Shown in pieces: positions 14,935 through 24,138 of a DNA stretch of 38,576 nucleotides; positions within the stretch are counted from its first letter, which is position 1, and the number at the start of each line of letters is the position of its first letter. The stretch lies in NCBI GenBank assembly GCA_902825845.1, contig CADECM010000053.1, positions 1,903-40,478 on the forward strand, in the 5' to 3' direction. A model generated the notes under the pieces. It saw nothing but the letters and a program-made list of their open reading frames with translations. It had not been told where the DNA came from and searched no databases. A program made the translations under genes and the position numbers. This DNA comes from an uncultured beta proteobacterium. Its GTDB lineage: Bacteria > Pseudomonadota > Gammaproteobacteria > Burkholderiales > SG8-41.

Positions 14935-17345
14935 CGTTGCGCATGGAGAACTGGAGCTATTGGCGGCGCGGCGTTCTGTTCGCGTTGCTGGCCTTTCTGC
15001 TCACGGGCTTGTTCGAATACAGCGACGTGTTTCGCCAGTTCGACAATGATTTGTATGACACGCACAGCCGTTTTGTCGCGCCGAAAGTCAATTTCGACGA
15101 TGTGGTGGTGATCGATGTCGATGAGGATTCGATCGCGAAATTGCAGCCCAAACTCGGCGCATGGCCATATGACCGCGAAGTGTACGCGCTGGTCACGCAA
15201 TGGCTGCAGCAGGTTGGCGTGCGCGCCATTGCCTACGATGTGGTGTTTTCCGAGACGCGCAGCGGCGATGTGGCATTCGCCGAGGCACTTGATCAACGGG
15301 TGGTGCTGTCGGCGGCGGCTTTGCCGTTTACCTTCGAACGCGATGCGGCGTATCACGCGCTGCTGCGTAAAAAAGGCTGGGGCGCCGCGCCGCCATCCGG
15401 CGTGTACGCGCTCACGGATTTGACGCTGCCGCGCGAGGCGTTGCTGGCACGGGCCAATGTGGGTGTGGTGAGTATTGAAACCGATGGCGACGGCATTTTT
15501 CGCCGCGTGCCGCTGGCCTATTCGGTGTATGGGCAGTTGGCGCCGGGTTTGAGTCTGGCGTTATGGCATGCGGGACCGCCTGCGCGCATTGTCGTGGAAG
15601 CGGGACGCATCAGTCTCGACGACAGAAGCTGGCCGGTGTCCGCTCACGGTGAAGTGTTGTTGCGATTTCCGCGCAATCTTGACGGGTTGCTGACCCTGCC
15701 GTTTTATCAGATCGCGCTGGCGGCGTCCGGGGTAACGGAATTGCGGCCGCTGAGCGAATCGCTGGGCAAGGCACTGCGCGGCAAGCGGGTGGTGATTGGC
15801 AGTTCGAGCGCGGCGCTGGGTGACTACAAGCAGACGCCGATCGGGCGCCAGCCAGGCGTCAGGCTGCAGGCCATGGTCGTCGCGCTGTTGGAAGGCGGAC
15901 ATGTGCTGCACCCGCGGTCATGGCAGTGGGAATTCCTGCTGATCCTGTGCGCGCTCGTACTGGCCGTCGCGATGGGACACCCGCGCTGGCAGCCGAATGT
16001 GGCCGCGCAGTGGCTGGTGTTTCCGCTGGTCATTGTATTCGTCGGGGTGTTGGCGGCGGCGGCCATTGCCGGCGGTCAGGCGGTGGGCTTGTTGTTTGCG
16101 ATTTGCGCGGGCGTGCTGACGCATGTGATCAATCTGTCGTACCAGCAGGTGCAGCTGTTCCGGCGCAATCAACGGCTGGAACTGGAAAAGCGCGCCGCCA
16201 CCCAGGCCGACGCGCTGAAAAGCCAGTTTCTTTCGCACATTACGCATGAGTTGCGCACGCCGCTGACGGCGATCATGGGGTTTAACAATATCAACTGGCA
16301 AAGCAGCGATCTTGGCCGCGAACAGCGCATGAAGAACAGCGAGATCGTCAATCGCAACTGCCAGCACATGCTGGCGCTGGTCAACAATCTGCTGGATCAG
16401 GCGAAAATCGAAGCTGGGCAATTGACCATTCAGCGGCACCCGGACAAAGTGCACCTTGTCATCCAGGACGTGGTGGCCACCATTGAGCCGCTGCTGCACG
16501 ACAAGCCGGTGACGTTGCGCGTCGACGCGGTCGATGTGCCTGAATATCTGGACATTGATGCGTTTCGTCTGCGCCAGATAGCGCTCAATCTGCTGAGCAA
16601 CGCCGTCAAGTTCACGGCAAAAGGCGAGATCCGGGTGATTTCGACATGGCAGGCGGGCACGTTGACGATTTCGGTGATCGATACCGGCCCCGGCATGCCG
16701 GAGGACGCTGTCAAGCGTTTGTTTACGGCGTTTCAGCAGGCCGACGCCGGCGTCGCTGCGCGCCATGGCGGAACCGGACTGGGCCTGACCATCAGTCGTC
16801 ATCTTGCGCGACTGATGGGTGGTGATATTCAGGTACAAAGCACAGTGGGTCGGGGAACCACATTTACGGTTACGCTCGCGGCCGAGCGTGTGGCGCCCTA
16901 CGGCACGGAGCGGCGCGCGCAACAACGCAGTGCGGAGTCAGCAAAAAGCGTGCTGCATGGCACCGTGCTGGTGGCGGAAGACATGCCCGACACTCGCGCG
17001 CTGGTGGTGCAGCACCTCGAACAGTTCGGGCTGACCGTGTTGCAGGCTGAAAACGGCGAGCAGGCCATTGAAATCGCCCTCGCCAAACGGCCCGACGTGG
17101 TGCTGATGGATATGGAGCTGCCGGTGGTGGCCGGGGTCGAGGCGACGCGAACCTTGCGCATGTGCGGTTTCAGCGCGCCGGTGCTGGCACTGACCGCGCA
17201 TAAGGGTGAGGAATACCGATTGTTGGCGCTGGGCGCGGGCTGCAATGGGCTGATCGAAAAGCCCTTGACGCGGTCGAGCCTGCTGGTGCCGCTGTCCGCG
17301 GCGCTGGCCCCAACCGTGAAGGAGGTCACCCATGGCGGCCCGTGA
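14931..17345 (+). CDS. CHASE2-domain hybrid sensor histidine kinase
   Basis: 804 residues. A membrane helix at about 13-28 is followed by an extracytoplasmic CHASE2 sensor (about 35-325; includes FDDVVVIDVDEDSIAKL and DYKQTPIGRQPGVRLQA), then three closely spaced helices (about 333-349, 360-380, 384-402), the usual CHASE2 topology. Next come a HisKA domain with phospho-acceptor His439 (SHITHELRTPL) and a HATPase domain (N box around Asn557, DTGPGMP, GTGLGL). The C-terminal receiver domain (about 677-792) has phospho-acceptor Asp727 and Lys777. All catalytic residues look intact. A stand-alone Hpt gene overlaps its end by 14 bases, so a His-Asp-His relay is likely. The signal and the output regulator are unknown; no DNA-binding response regulator is adjacent. 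Start: ATG overlapping the tilS stop. Confidence 0.93.
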   Translation: MTLRMENWSYWRRGVLFALLAFLLTGLFEYSDVFRQFDNDLYDTHSRFVAPKVNFDDVVVIDVDEDSIAKLQPKLGAWPYDREVYALVTQWLQQVGVRAIAYDVVFSETRSGDVAFAEALDQRVVLSAAALPFTFERDAAYHALLRKKGWGAAPPSGVYALTDLTLPREALLARANVGVVSIETDGDGIFRRVPLAYSVYGQLAPGLSLALWHAGPPARIVVEAGRISLDDRSWPVSAHGEVLLRFPRNLDGLLTLPFYQIALAASGVTELRPLSESLGKALRGKRVVIGSSSAALGDYKQTPIGRQPGVRLQAMVVALLEGGHVLHPRSWQWEFLLILCALVLAVAMGHPRWQPNVAAQWLVFPLVIVFVGVLAAAAIAGGQAVGLLFAICAGVLTHVINLSYQQVQLFRRNQRLELEKRAATQADALKSQFLSHITHELRTPLTAIMGFNNINWQSSDLGREQRMKNSEIVNRNCQHMLALVNNLLDQAKIEAGQLTIQRHPDKVHLVIQDVVATIEPLLHDKPVTLRVDAVDVPEYLDIDAFRLRQIALNLLSNAVKFTAKGEIRVISTWQAGTLTISVIDTGPGMPEDAVKRLFTAFQQADAGVAARHGGTGLGLTISRHLARLMGGDIQVQSTVGRGTTFTVTLAAERVAPYGTERRAQQRSAESAKSVLHGTVLVAEDMPDTRALVVQHLEQFGLTVLQAENGEQAIEIALAKRPDVVLMDMELPVVAGVEATRTLRMCGFSAPVLALTAHKGEEYRLLALGAGCNGLIEKPLTRSSLLVPLSAALAPTVKEVTHGGP

Positions 17346-17640
17346 ACCCATCGTCGTAACCCTGAGTCAGGACATGGCGGATCTGGTACCGTTGTTTTTG
17401 CGCCAGCGCAATATCGACATGGCAACACTGCGCGCAGCGCTTCCCGCAGGCGACTTCGAGGCCATGCGCCGGGTCGGACATGGCATGGCAGGCGCTGGCG
17501 CGAGCTACGGACTGGATCATGTCAGCGTGCTCGGTGAGCGGCTGGTGGTGGCGGCGCGCGCTAAAGATGTGGCCACGCTGAACCAACTGACGCAGGAACT
17601 CGAGGACTATCTGGGACGGCTAACCGTAAAATATATGTAA
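17332..17640 (+). CDS. Stand-alone Hpt-domain phosphotransfer protein
   Basis: 102-residue, mostly helical protein with RRVGHGMAGAGASYGL (46-61) matching the Hpt signature (HxxKGxxxxxG-like, with Ala in place of the usual Lys at 53); His50 is the predicted phospho-acceptor. The gene overlaps the kinase by 14 bases and has a strong AAGGAGG (17319-17325), so it should be translated well and in step with the kinase. It most likely accepts phosphate from the kinase receiver domain and passes it to an unlinked response regulator. The C-terminal half (DVATLNQLTQELEDYLGRL) would be the last helix of the bundle. Confidence 0.82.
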   Translation: MAAREPIVVTLSQDMADLVPLFLRQRNIDMATLRAALPAGDFEAMRRVGHGMAGAGASYGLDHVSVLGERLVVAARAKDVATLNQLTQELEDYLGRLTVKYM

Positions 17641-17720
17641 AATACTGAATTCAGTGACATTTAGCCTAGTGGTCGGGCTTACGCGGTCCCTATATTGGAA
17701 TCCACTTGGCGGTGTGTACA

Positions 17721-17740
17721 ACGCGTGGAGGTCCACGCGT
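17721..17740. promoter_or_regulatory. Perfect 9-bp inverted repeat upstream of the LysM-FecR gene
   Basis: ACGCGTGGA (17721-17729), two-base spacer, TCCACGCGT (17732-17740). It is 60 bases upstream of the next ATG. It could be a regulator binding site or a leader hairpin; no U tract follows, so it is not a standard terminator. A second palindrome, ACTGAATTCAGT, lies at 17644-17655. Confidence 0.5.
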
Positions 17741-17800
17741 GAGGCAGATCGTGGCAGGTTGATTGCCGGGCACCCGACACTAGAGGAGAAACCTATTTTG

Positions 17801-19477
17801 ATGGGTAAGCGCGTGTTACGCGGCCTATGTCGCGTGCTGCTTGCGGTTGCCGTGGCGTGGTCCGTCCAGCCCGCCGCAGCGGCCGGGGAAGATCAGGACT
17901 ATGTCTACCGAATCATCAAAGGCGATACGCTGATCGGGCTCAGCGAGCGGTTGCTGAATTCGCCGCGTGACTGGCCGGCCGTGGCGCGTCACAACCGGCT
18001 ACCCAATCCGAACCATATTGTGCCTGGCGCTGAATTGCGCGTGCCGTTGGCACTGCTGAAATCAACATTGGTGGTGGCAACGGTGGCGCAGGTTCAGGGA
18101 GACGTCAAGGTAGCCCCCAGTGCCACGGCCGTGCCGTCGGTGCTGGCGCTGGGCGCGACGCTGGGGGAAGGTGCGCGCGTGATCACCGGCAAGGACGGCT
18201 ACGTCACGCTGAAGTTGCAGGACGGCTCAAGCGTGCGGGTGCAGACGGATACGCAGGTGCAGGTGGAACGCCAGCGCAGCTATCCGGATGTGGGAATCCT
18301 GGAATCCGTGATCAATGTCATCGCCGGACGCCTGAGTTCGCTGGTGCAGAAATTCCTGCCGGAAGAAAAGAAGCAGACGCGGCATACCATCAAAACGCCT
18401 TTGGCCAACCTCGCGGTACGCGGCACGGAGTTTCGCGTGACGATGGATCCGCAGTCGCGCGAAACGCGGGGTGAGGTGCTGTCGGGCGCGGTCGCGGTGG
18501 GTGCCGATGGCGCCGCGGCCGGCGCCAAACGGGTCAATGCCGGATTCGGCAGTGTCGTCGATGCCAACAAATCAGTGTCCGATCCTGTGCCGTTGCTGCC
18601 TGCTCCCGATGTGAGCGGACTGGCGGCGTTACAGGAGCGCACGCTGCTGCGTTTTTCGCTGCCCGTGCTGAAGGGCGCGCGGGGCTACCGTGCGCAAGTG
18701 GCGCGCGACGCCGATTTCAATGCCGTCGTCGCGGAGATCGTGTCGGCCACGCCGGAGTTGCGTGTGACGAATATTGCCGATGGCGGCTACTTCATGCGGG
18801 TGCGCGCAGTCGATGCAAGCGGGCTCGAAGGCATTGAGGCGACGCATGCGTTTACCTTGAAGGCGCGACCGGAGCCACCGCTGGTGTCGGCGCCGCCGCG
18901 CAAGGGCAAAGTGCGCGCGAACACGGTCGAGTTCAAGTGGAGCGAGAATTCCGAAGCGTCCGTGTATCACTTGCAGGTCGCGCGGGATGCGGCATTCAAG
19001 TCCATGGTGCATGAGGACAGGACGATACGAGGTCCGGAAGTGGCTGTGAACAAGCTCGTCCCCGGCGAGTATTTTTGGCGCGTGGCCAGTCTGCGCGAGG
19101 ATGGTGATCGTGGTCCTTATGGCGATGTTTCCAGTTTCACGCTGTTTGCGCCGCCGGCGCAGCCCGAGCCGCCGGACGTGGGGGCTGGTGGCATCCGTTT
19201 CCGCTGGGCGGGTGAACCGGGACAGAAATTCCTGTTCGAGTTGGCCAGCGAAAAAACCTTTGCCAAACCCATACTATCCCGCGTGCTGGGTACACCGGCA
19301 TTTGAAGCGCCCCGGCCCGGACCCGGCACCTACTTTATCCGTATTCAGGCAACCGACCCCGACGGTTTTGTGGGACCGTTTTCGGCGCCTCAGACATTTA
19401 CCGTCCCGAACTGCCTGACGGATTCCGACGGACACTGTGTGTCCGCGACGCACGGTATCGTCAGCCCGTCCCGCTAG
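17801..19477 (+). CDS. Exported LysM-FecR protein with FN3-like repeats
   Basis: 558 residues from the ATG at 17801 (AGAGGAGA at 17782-17789; the adjacent TTG at 17798 is equally possible; an upstream open frame to 17654 lacks a signal). Signal peptide about 1-28, LysM peptidoglycan-binding domain (about 35-82, YRIIKGDTLIGLSERLL), then a FecR-type beta domain (about 115-255) with the characteristic TPLANLAVRGTEFRV. The rest consists of three related beta-sandwich repeats, each with an F-X-W/L strand and a (V/L)ARDA(D/A)F-like turn (about 280-375, 375-470, 475-545). FecR-LysM proteins are often found beside CHASE2 kinases or cyclases, so it probably acts with the preceding pair, perhaps as the cell-wall-side sensor or partner. 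Function inferred from context. Confidence 0.85.
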   Translation: MGKRVLRGLCRVLLAVAVAWSVQPAAAAGEDQDYVYRIIKGDTLIGLSERLLNSPRDWPAVARHNRLPNPNHIVPGAELRVPLALLKSTLVVATVAQVQGDVKVAPSATAVPSVLALGATLGEGARVITGKDGYVTLKLQDGSSVRVQTDTQVQVERQRSYPDVGILESVINVIAGRLSSLVQKFLPEEKKQTRHTIKTPLANLAVRGTEFRVTMDPQSRETRGEVLSGAVAVGADGAAAGAKRVNAGFGSVVDANKSVSDPVPLLPAPDVSGLAALQERTLLRFSLPVLKGARGYRAQVARDADFNAVVAEIVSATPELRVTNIADGGYFMRVRAVDASGLEGIEATHAFTLKARPEPPLVSAPPRKGKVRANTVEFKWSENSEASVYHLQVARDAAFKSMVHEDRTIRGPEVAVNKLVPGEYFWRVASLREDGDRGPYGDVSSFTLFAPPAQPEPPDVGAGGIRFRWAGEPGQKFLFELASEKTFAKPILSRVLGTPAFEAPRPGPGTYFIRIQATDPDGFVGPFSAPQTFTVPNCLTDSDGHCVSATHGIVSPSR

Positions 19478-19627
19478 GGCGGGTCGTGCTGAACCTTCCG
19501 GGGCCTTCCGCCAACGGGTGATGATGCGGCGCACCATGCCCTGAAGTCTCTTTATTTCAAGAGCTTATCGTGGTAAACTTCAAGGCTTTTTAAATTTCGG
19601 ACTTATCGTTCAAAAGGGTAGCAAATC

Positions 19628-20053
19628 ATGGCGCTAGAGCGCACGTTGTCGATCATCAAACCGGACGCGGTGGCAAAGAATGTGATTGGTCAGATCTATA
19701 CCCGCTTCGAGCAGGCCGGGCTGAAGATCATTGCCGCGCGCATGGCGCAGTTGTCGCGCGCCGATGCCGAAGGGTTTTACGCGGTTCACAAGAGCCGTCC
19801 GTTCTTCAAAGACCTGGTGGATTTCATGACCTCCGGACCGGTGGTGATTCAGGTGCTGGAGGGCGAAAATGCCATCCAGAAGAATCGCGATTTGATGGGC
19901 GCCACCGATCCGAAGAAGGCGGCCAAGGGTACCATCCGCGCCGATTTCGCGGACAGTATTGACGCCAATGCCGCGCACGGCTCGGACTCGGCGGAGAACG
20001 CCGCGGTCGAAATCGCCTATTTTTTTGCCACGCTGGATATCTGTCCGCGCTGA
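19628..20053 (+). CDS. ndk: Nucleoside diphosphate kinase
   Basis: Transfers the gamma-phosphate from ATP to other (d)NDPs through a phospho-histidine. The 141 residues match the family length; Lys11 (SIIKPDAV), [15 protein letters not shown] and the active-site His117 in [12 protein letters not shown] are present. ATG start with AAAAGGG about 10 bases upstream. First gene of the conserved housekeeping run, 150 bases after the FecR gene, so it probably has its own promoter (TAAACT at 19574-19579 is a weak -10 candidate). rlmN follows after 18 bases. Confidence 0.98.
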   Translation: MALERTLSIIKPDAVAKNVIGQIYTRFEQAGLKIIAARMAQLSRADAEGFYAVHKSRPFFKDLVDFMTSGPVVIQVLEGENAIQKNRDLMGATDPKKAAKGTIRADFADSIDANAAHGSDSAENAAVEIAYFFATLDICPR

Positions 20054-20071
20054 TTTTTCGCATTGGGTGAT

Positions 20072-21199
20072 ATGTCGGTCAACTTGTTGGATTCAGGACG
20101 GCCAGAACTCACCGCATTGTGCGCGCGCTTGGGTGAAAAGCCGTTTCGCGCCAGGCAGTTGTTGCATTGGATTCATCAATCGGGCGTTGCTGATTTTGCT
20201 GCAATGACTGATATTTCAAGGGCATTGCGAGAACGCCTGGCGGCGGAAGCTGTTATTGCCGGACCGCCCGTGGTGCGGGACACGATCGCCGCCGATGGCA
20301 CGCGCAAGTGGTTGATGGATGTGGGCACGGGTAATGCCATTGAAACAGTATTCATTCCCGAGACGCACCGCGGCACCCTGTGCATATCGTCGCAGGCCGG
20401 CTGTGCGCTTGAATGTTCGTTTTGCGCCACGGGCCGCCAGGGCTTTAACCGCAATTTGGGCGTCGCTGAAATCATCGGACAGCTGTGGTGGGCCAACAAG
20501 TGCCTCGGGGCCTACGATGGCGGCAGGGGCGAGTCGCGTGCAGTGAGCAACGTGGTGATGATGGGCATGGGCGAACCGCTGGCGAATTTCGACAATGTGG
20601 TTACCGCCATGCAATTGATGCTGGATGATGATGCCTACGGCTTGTCGCGCCGGCGCGTGACACTGTCCACATCGGGGATGGTGCCCGCCATGGACCGCCT
20701 TCGCGACGCCTGCCCGGTTGCGTTGGCGGTGTCGCTTCATGCTCCCAACGACGCCCTGCGCAATGAACTGGTGCCCATCAACCGCAAGTACCCGATTCGT
20801 GAATTGCTGGCGGCGTGCACCCGCTACATCGAAAAGGCACCGCGCGATTTTGTGACCTTTGAGTACGTGTTACTGGCGGGCGTCAACGACAGCGAGGCCC
20901 AGGCACGCGAGTTGGTGGATACCGTGGCCGCCGTGCCCTGCAAGGTTAACCTGATTCCGTTCAATCCCTTTCCGGGATCCGGCTATGCCCGATCGGCGCC
21001 GGACGCCGTGGCACGTTTTCGCGAGGTTCTGCTGCGCGCGGGGCTGGTGGCAACTACGCGCAAGACACGCGGCGACGATATCGCAGCTGCCTGCGGGCAG
21101 TTGGCAGGACAAGTTGCCGACAAGACTCGGCGGGCCCAGCGGCGCGCCACGCGTGCGGTGGCGTCAGCGGTGGATCCGGCGCTTGAGTTGGCCCCATGA
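20072..21199 (+). CDS. rlmN: Dual-specificity 23S rRNA/tRNA adenine C2-methyltransferase
   Basis: Radical-SAM enzyme that methylates C2 of A2503 in 23S rRNA and A37 of some tRNAs. From the ATG at 20072 (GGGTGA just upstream; an in-frame TTG at 20063 is possible) it has 375 residues. The 4Fe-4S motif is CALECSFC (Cys111, Cys115, Cys118), and the mechanistic cysteine near the C-terminus is Cys341 ([13 protein letters not shown]). [13 protein letters not shown] and [21 protein letters not shown] are family signatures. The last ~30 residues form a basic, Ala/Arg-rich tail. The stop overlaps the ATG of the next gene (ATGA). Confidence 0.97.
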   Translation: MSVNLLDSGRPELTALCARLGEKPFRARQLLHWIHQSGVADFAAMTDISRALRERLAAEAVIAGPPVVRDTIAADGTRKWLMDVGTGNAIETVFIPETHRGTLCISSQAGCALECSFCATGRQGFNRNLGVAEIIGQLWWANKCLGAYDGGRGESRAVSNVVMMGMGEPLANFDNVVTAMQLMLDDDAYGLSRRRVTLSTSGMVPAMDRLRDACPVALAVSLHAPNDALRNELVPINRKYPIRELLAACTRYIEKAPRDFVTFEYVLLAGVNDSEAQARELVDTVAAVPCKVNLIPFNPFPGSGYARSAPDAVARFREVLLRAGLVATTRKTRGDDIAAACGQLAGQVADKTRRAQRRATRAVASAVDPALELAP

Positions 21200-21987
21200 G
21201 AATAAGGTATCTTATTGTTTTTATTGTGGTTTTTTTTATGCTGGGTTGCGGCGTGCAACCCATTGTGCCGGACGGCACCCAGCGCACCGAGTCGACCACC
21301 TCGGATACCGACGACAGTCCGCGCGGCCGTGCCCGCATCCATACCGATCTGGCCGCAAATTATCTGGAAATTCGCAATCTGGGTGTGGCGTTGGAAGAGG
21401 CTGGTATCGCGCAGCGCTCTGATCCGAGTTTCGGCCCGGCGTACAATGTCGCTGCCCTGATTTATATCGAGATGCAGGACGATCGCAAGGCGGAAGAAAA
21501 TTTCCGTCAGGCATTGCGGATCAACGCCGGGGACTCGGATGCCAACAACAACTACGGCACTTTTTTGTGCAGTCGCAAGCGGGAAGCCGAGGGAATCCGT
21601 CACTTCATGCAGGCGGTAAGGGATCCCCTGTATCGAAATCCGGATCGCTCGTACGTCAATGCAGGGGTGTGCGCGCGGCGCAGCGGGGATACCGCGGCGG
21701 CCGAAAAGTTCTTTATGAATGCGCTAAGGTTCAGGCCGGATCAGACGCAGGCCCTGTATCAACTGGCCGATTTATATTACGCTTCCGGGCGCTATAATGA
21801 GGCACGGACGTTGCTCCGGCGTTTGCAACCGGTGGCGTCGGAGAGTCCTGAAATTTTGTGGTTGACTTTGCGTAACGAGCGGCGGCTGGGTGACAGCAAT
21901 GCGCTGGATAGCCTGGGGCACCAGTTGCGCTCGAATTTTCCCAATGCCAAAGAGACCGGTCTGCTGGATGCGGGCCGGTTTGAGTGA
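21196..21987 (+). CDS. pilW: PilW/PilF-type TPR lipoprotein, type IV pilus biogenesis
   Basis: 263-residue outer-membrane lipoprotein: signal [18 protein letters not shown] with Cys18 as lipid site, then tetratricopeptide repeats (about 48-230; for example [25 protein letters not shown] is one unit, split here by family convention). In Pseudomonas (PilF) and Neisseria (PilW) it helps the secretin PilQ assemble. The location between rlmN and rodZ is the conserved one. Other pilus genes are not in the window. The signal-peptide codons are A/T-rich and include a loose relative of the start-associated motif (21203-21223 on the minus strand). Symbol follows Neisseria; pilF is used in Pseudomonas. 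Confidence 0.88.
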   Translation: MRIRYLIVFIVVFFMLGCGVQPIVPDGTQRTESTTSDTDDSPRGRARIHTDLAANYLEIRNLGVALEEAGIAQRSDPSFGPAYNVAALIYIEMQDDRKAEENFRQALRINAGDSDANNNYGTFLCSRKREAEGIRHFMQAVRDPLYRNPDRSYVNAGVCARRSGDTAAAEKFFMNALRFRPDQTQALYQLADLYYASGRYNEARTLLRRLQPVASESPEILWLTLRNERRLGDSNALDSLGHQLRSNFPNAKETGLLDAGRFE

Positions 21988-21992
21988 ATATC

Positions 21993-22850
21993 ATGGATAA
22001 CACAGGCCAAGAGGGTCAGACACTTTCCCAGAGCGGCTCGGTCGCGAGGTCCGCCGGCGCCACGTTGGCGGCAGCCAGAGTAGCCCGCGGCGCGTCGGTG
22101 GAAGACGTGGCGCGCATGCTGAAGCTGTCGGTGGCGCAAATTAACGCCATTGAAGCCGACGATTTCAGTCAGTTGCCGTCAGCGGTCTTTGCCCGCGGCT
22201 TTGTCCGCAACTATGCGCGCTTGCTCAATGTGGATATCGCGCCGGTATTGCCGGCGCTGCCGGCTGCAGTGGAAAAGCCGGACGAGCGACTCATGCATCG
22301 CCGGCCGGGCGTATTGCTCGAACCGCGGCGCAGCCAGAAAATGCCGGCACTGGTCGCCAGTGTCGCTGCCGCGCTGCTCGGCTTCGCTTATTACGAGTTT
22401 TCATTGAATGCCCCGGCGGTCAGGCCCTACGTCGCGGCCACAACATCCGTTGCGGCTGCGGCACAACAGGCGCGCGCGACGGCAACCGCCATGGATCGTG
22501 CTCTGGGCGAAGCGTCTACCGCGGCGGCTGATACCGCCGACCAGCCCGCCACGCCGCTCGCGGATCTCAACTTGCGGCTGAAGACCAGCAGCGATCCGGC
22601 CAGTGGCGCCAGTGAAAAGGGCCTGCACTTTCTGTTTAACGGCGAATCCTGGGTGGAAGTGCGCGGCCGGGACGGCAAGGTTGTGTTTTCGATGGTGAAC
22701 GCGCCGGGCAGCGAACGCATTGTTCGTGGCGACCCGCCGTTCAGCCTGGTCATCGGCGGCGCCTCCGGCGTGCAGTTGAGTTACAACGGCAGCCGTGTGG
22801 ATCTGGCCTCCTATGTCACTTCGGATGTGGCGCGTCTGCGGCTCGAGTAA
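21993..22850 (+). CDS. rodZ: RodZ-like helix-turn-helix/DUF4115 membrane protein
   Basis: Bitopic protein that links MreB to the elongasome and maintains rod shape. From the ATG at 21993 it has 285 residues; a GTG at 21984 overlapping the pilW stop (GTGA) would add three. The N-terminal HTH_25 domain (about 22-82, GATLAAARVARGASVEDVAR through ARGFVRNYARLL) is followed by a basic linker, one membrane helix (about 116-134, ALVASVAAALLGFAYY), an Ala/Thr-rich periplasmic linker, and the C-terminal DUF4115 beta domain (about 205-285, SWVEVRGRDGKVVFSMV). Order and length fit RodZ, and the position before ispG is conserved. Confidence 0.9.
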   Translation: MDNTGQEGQTLSQSGSVARSAGATLAAARVARGASVEDVARMLKLSVAQINAIEADDFSQLPSAVFARGFVRNYARLLNVDIAPVLPALPAAVEKPDERLMHRRPGVLLEPRRSQKMPALVASVAAALLGFAYYEFSLNAPAVRPYVAATTSVAAAAQQARATATAMDRALGEASTAAADTADQPATPLADLNLRLKTSSDPASGASEKGLHFLFNGESWVEVRGRDGKVVFSMVNAPGSERIVRGDPPFSLVIGGASGVQLSYNGSRVDLASYVTSDVARLRLE

Positions 22851-22893
22851 CTGACGCTACTTCGTTTCAGCGCTCGCGCATCTCAATTCCAGC

Positions 22894-24138
22894 ATGACTT
22901 GTCTCCCGCCCTATGGCCCCGTGCCGCGCCGCACCAGCCGTGCCGTGCAGGTCGGTTCCGTTGTCATTGGCGGTAATGCACCCATCGTGGTGCAGTCGAT
23001 GACCAACACCGACACGGCAGATATCGAAGGCACGGTCGCACAGGCCGCCGCGCTGGCGCGCGCAGGTTCGGAAATCGTACGCATAACGGTCAATACCGCC
23101 GAGGCCGCCGCCGCCGTGCCGCGGATACGCGATCGCCTTGACGCCATGGGCGTGGACGCGCCGCTGGTTGGCGATTTTCATTTCAACGGCCATCGCCTGC
23201 TTACGCAACAACCGGCGTGCGCCGAAGCGCTCGCCAAGCTGCGCATCAATCCCGGCAATGTCGGGCGCGGCTCCAAACGCGACGAGCAATTCGCCACCAT
23301 GATCGAGTTTGCCTGCCGCTATGACAAACCGGTGCGCATCGGCGTCAACTGGGGCAGCCTTGATCCCGAGTTGATCGCACGCATGATGGATGACAACGGG
23401 CGGCAGGCGCAGCCCGAAGACGCGGCGGTGATTACGCGTCGCGCGCTGGTCGCCTCCGCCATCGACAGCGCGCAGCTGGCCGAGAAGCTGGGGCTCGCGC
23501 GCGGCCGCATCCTGTTGTCGTGCAAAGTCAGTGGCGTGCAGGATCTGATCGCGGTGTATCGCGATCTCGCGGCGCAATGCGACTATGCCCTGCATCTGGG
23601 TTTGACGGAAGCGGGCATGGGTTCCAAGGGCATCGTCGCGTCGACCGCGGCGATGAGCGTGCTGCTGCAGGAAGGTATCGGCGATACCATTCGCGTGTCG
23701 CTGACCCCCGAACCCGGCGGCGACCGCACGCGCGAAGTGGTGGTGGCACAGGAAATTCTGCAAACCATGGGGCTTCGTTCATTCACGCCGATGGTGATCG
23801 CGTGTCCGGGCTGCGGCCGCACCACCAGCACGTTTTTTCAGGAACTTGCAGAAGATATTCAGACGTACCTGCGCGGACAGATGCCACTGTGGCGCGGCAG
23901 ACATCCCGGCGTTGAAACCATGAATGTCGCGGTGATGGGATGCGTGGTCAATGGTCCCGGCGAAAGCAAACACGCCAACATCGGCATCAGTCTGCCCGGA
24001 TCGGGCGAGAACCCGGTGGCGCCGGTGTTTGTGGACGGGGCGAAGACCGTTACGCTGAAAGGCGAACATATCGCTGAGGAATTTCAGCGCATTGTCGAAC
24101 AATACGTTAAAGAAAAATATCCGGCGACTGCGGCGTGA
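22894..24138 (+). CDS. ispG: 4-hydroxy-3-methylbut-2-en-1-yl diphosphate synthase
   Basis: Penultimate step of the MEP isoprenoid pathway: reductive conversion of the cyclic diphosphate MEcPP to HMBPP, using a 4Fe-4S cluster. 414 residues; cluster ligands Cys304 and Cys307 (CPGCGR) and Cys350 ([10 protein letters not shown]), with the fourth ligand Glu356 as known for the family. The N-terminal TIM barrel begins at [19 protein letters not shown]. The length is that of the proteobacterial two-domain form. The stop overlaps the hisS GTG start (GTGA). Confidence 0.97.
   Translation: MTCLPPYGPVPRRTSRAVQVGSVVIGGNAPIVVQSMTNTDTADIEGTVAQAAALARAGSEIVRITVNTAEAAAAVPRIRDRLDAMGVDAPLVGDFHFNGHRLLTQQPACAEALAKLRINPGNVGRGSKRDEQFATMIEFACRYDKPVRIGVNWGSLDPELIARMMDDNGRQAQPEDAAVITRRALVASAIDSAQLAEKLGLARGRILLSCKVSGVQDLIAVYRDLAAQCDYALHLGLTEAGMGSKGIVASTAAMSVLLQEGIGDTIRVSLTPEPGGDRTREVVVAQEILQTMGLRSFTPMVIACPGCGRTTSTFFQELAEDIQTYLRGQMPLWRGRHPGVETMNVAVMGCVVNGPGESKHANIGISLPGSGENPVAPVFVDGAKTVTLKGEHIAEEFQRIVEQYVKEKYPATAA

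Noticed and set aside
17654..17800. N-terminal extension of the LysM-FecR protein
   Set aside because: The extension has no signal peptide and includes the inverted repeat; the ATG at 17801 follows AGAGGAGA and yields a typical signal.
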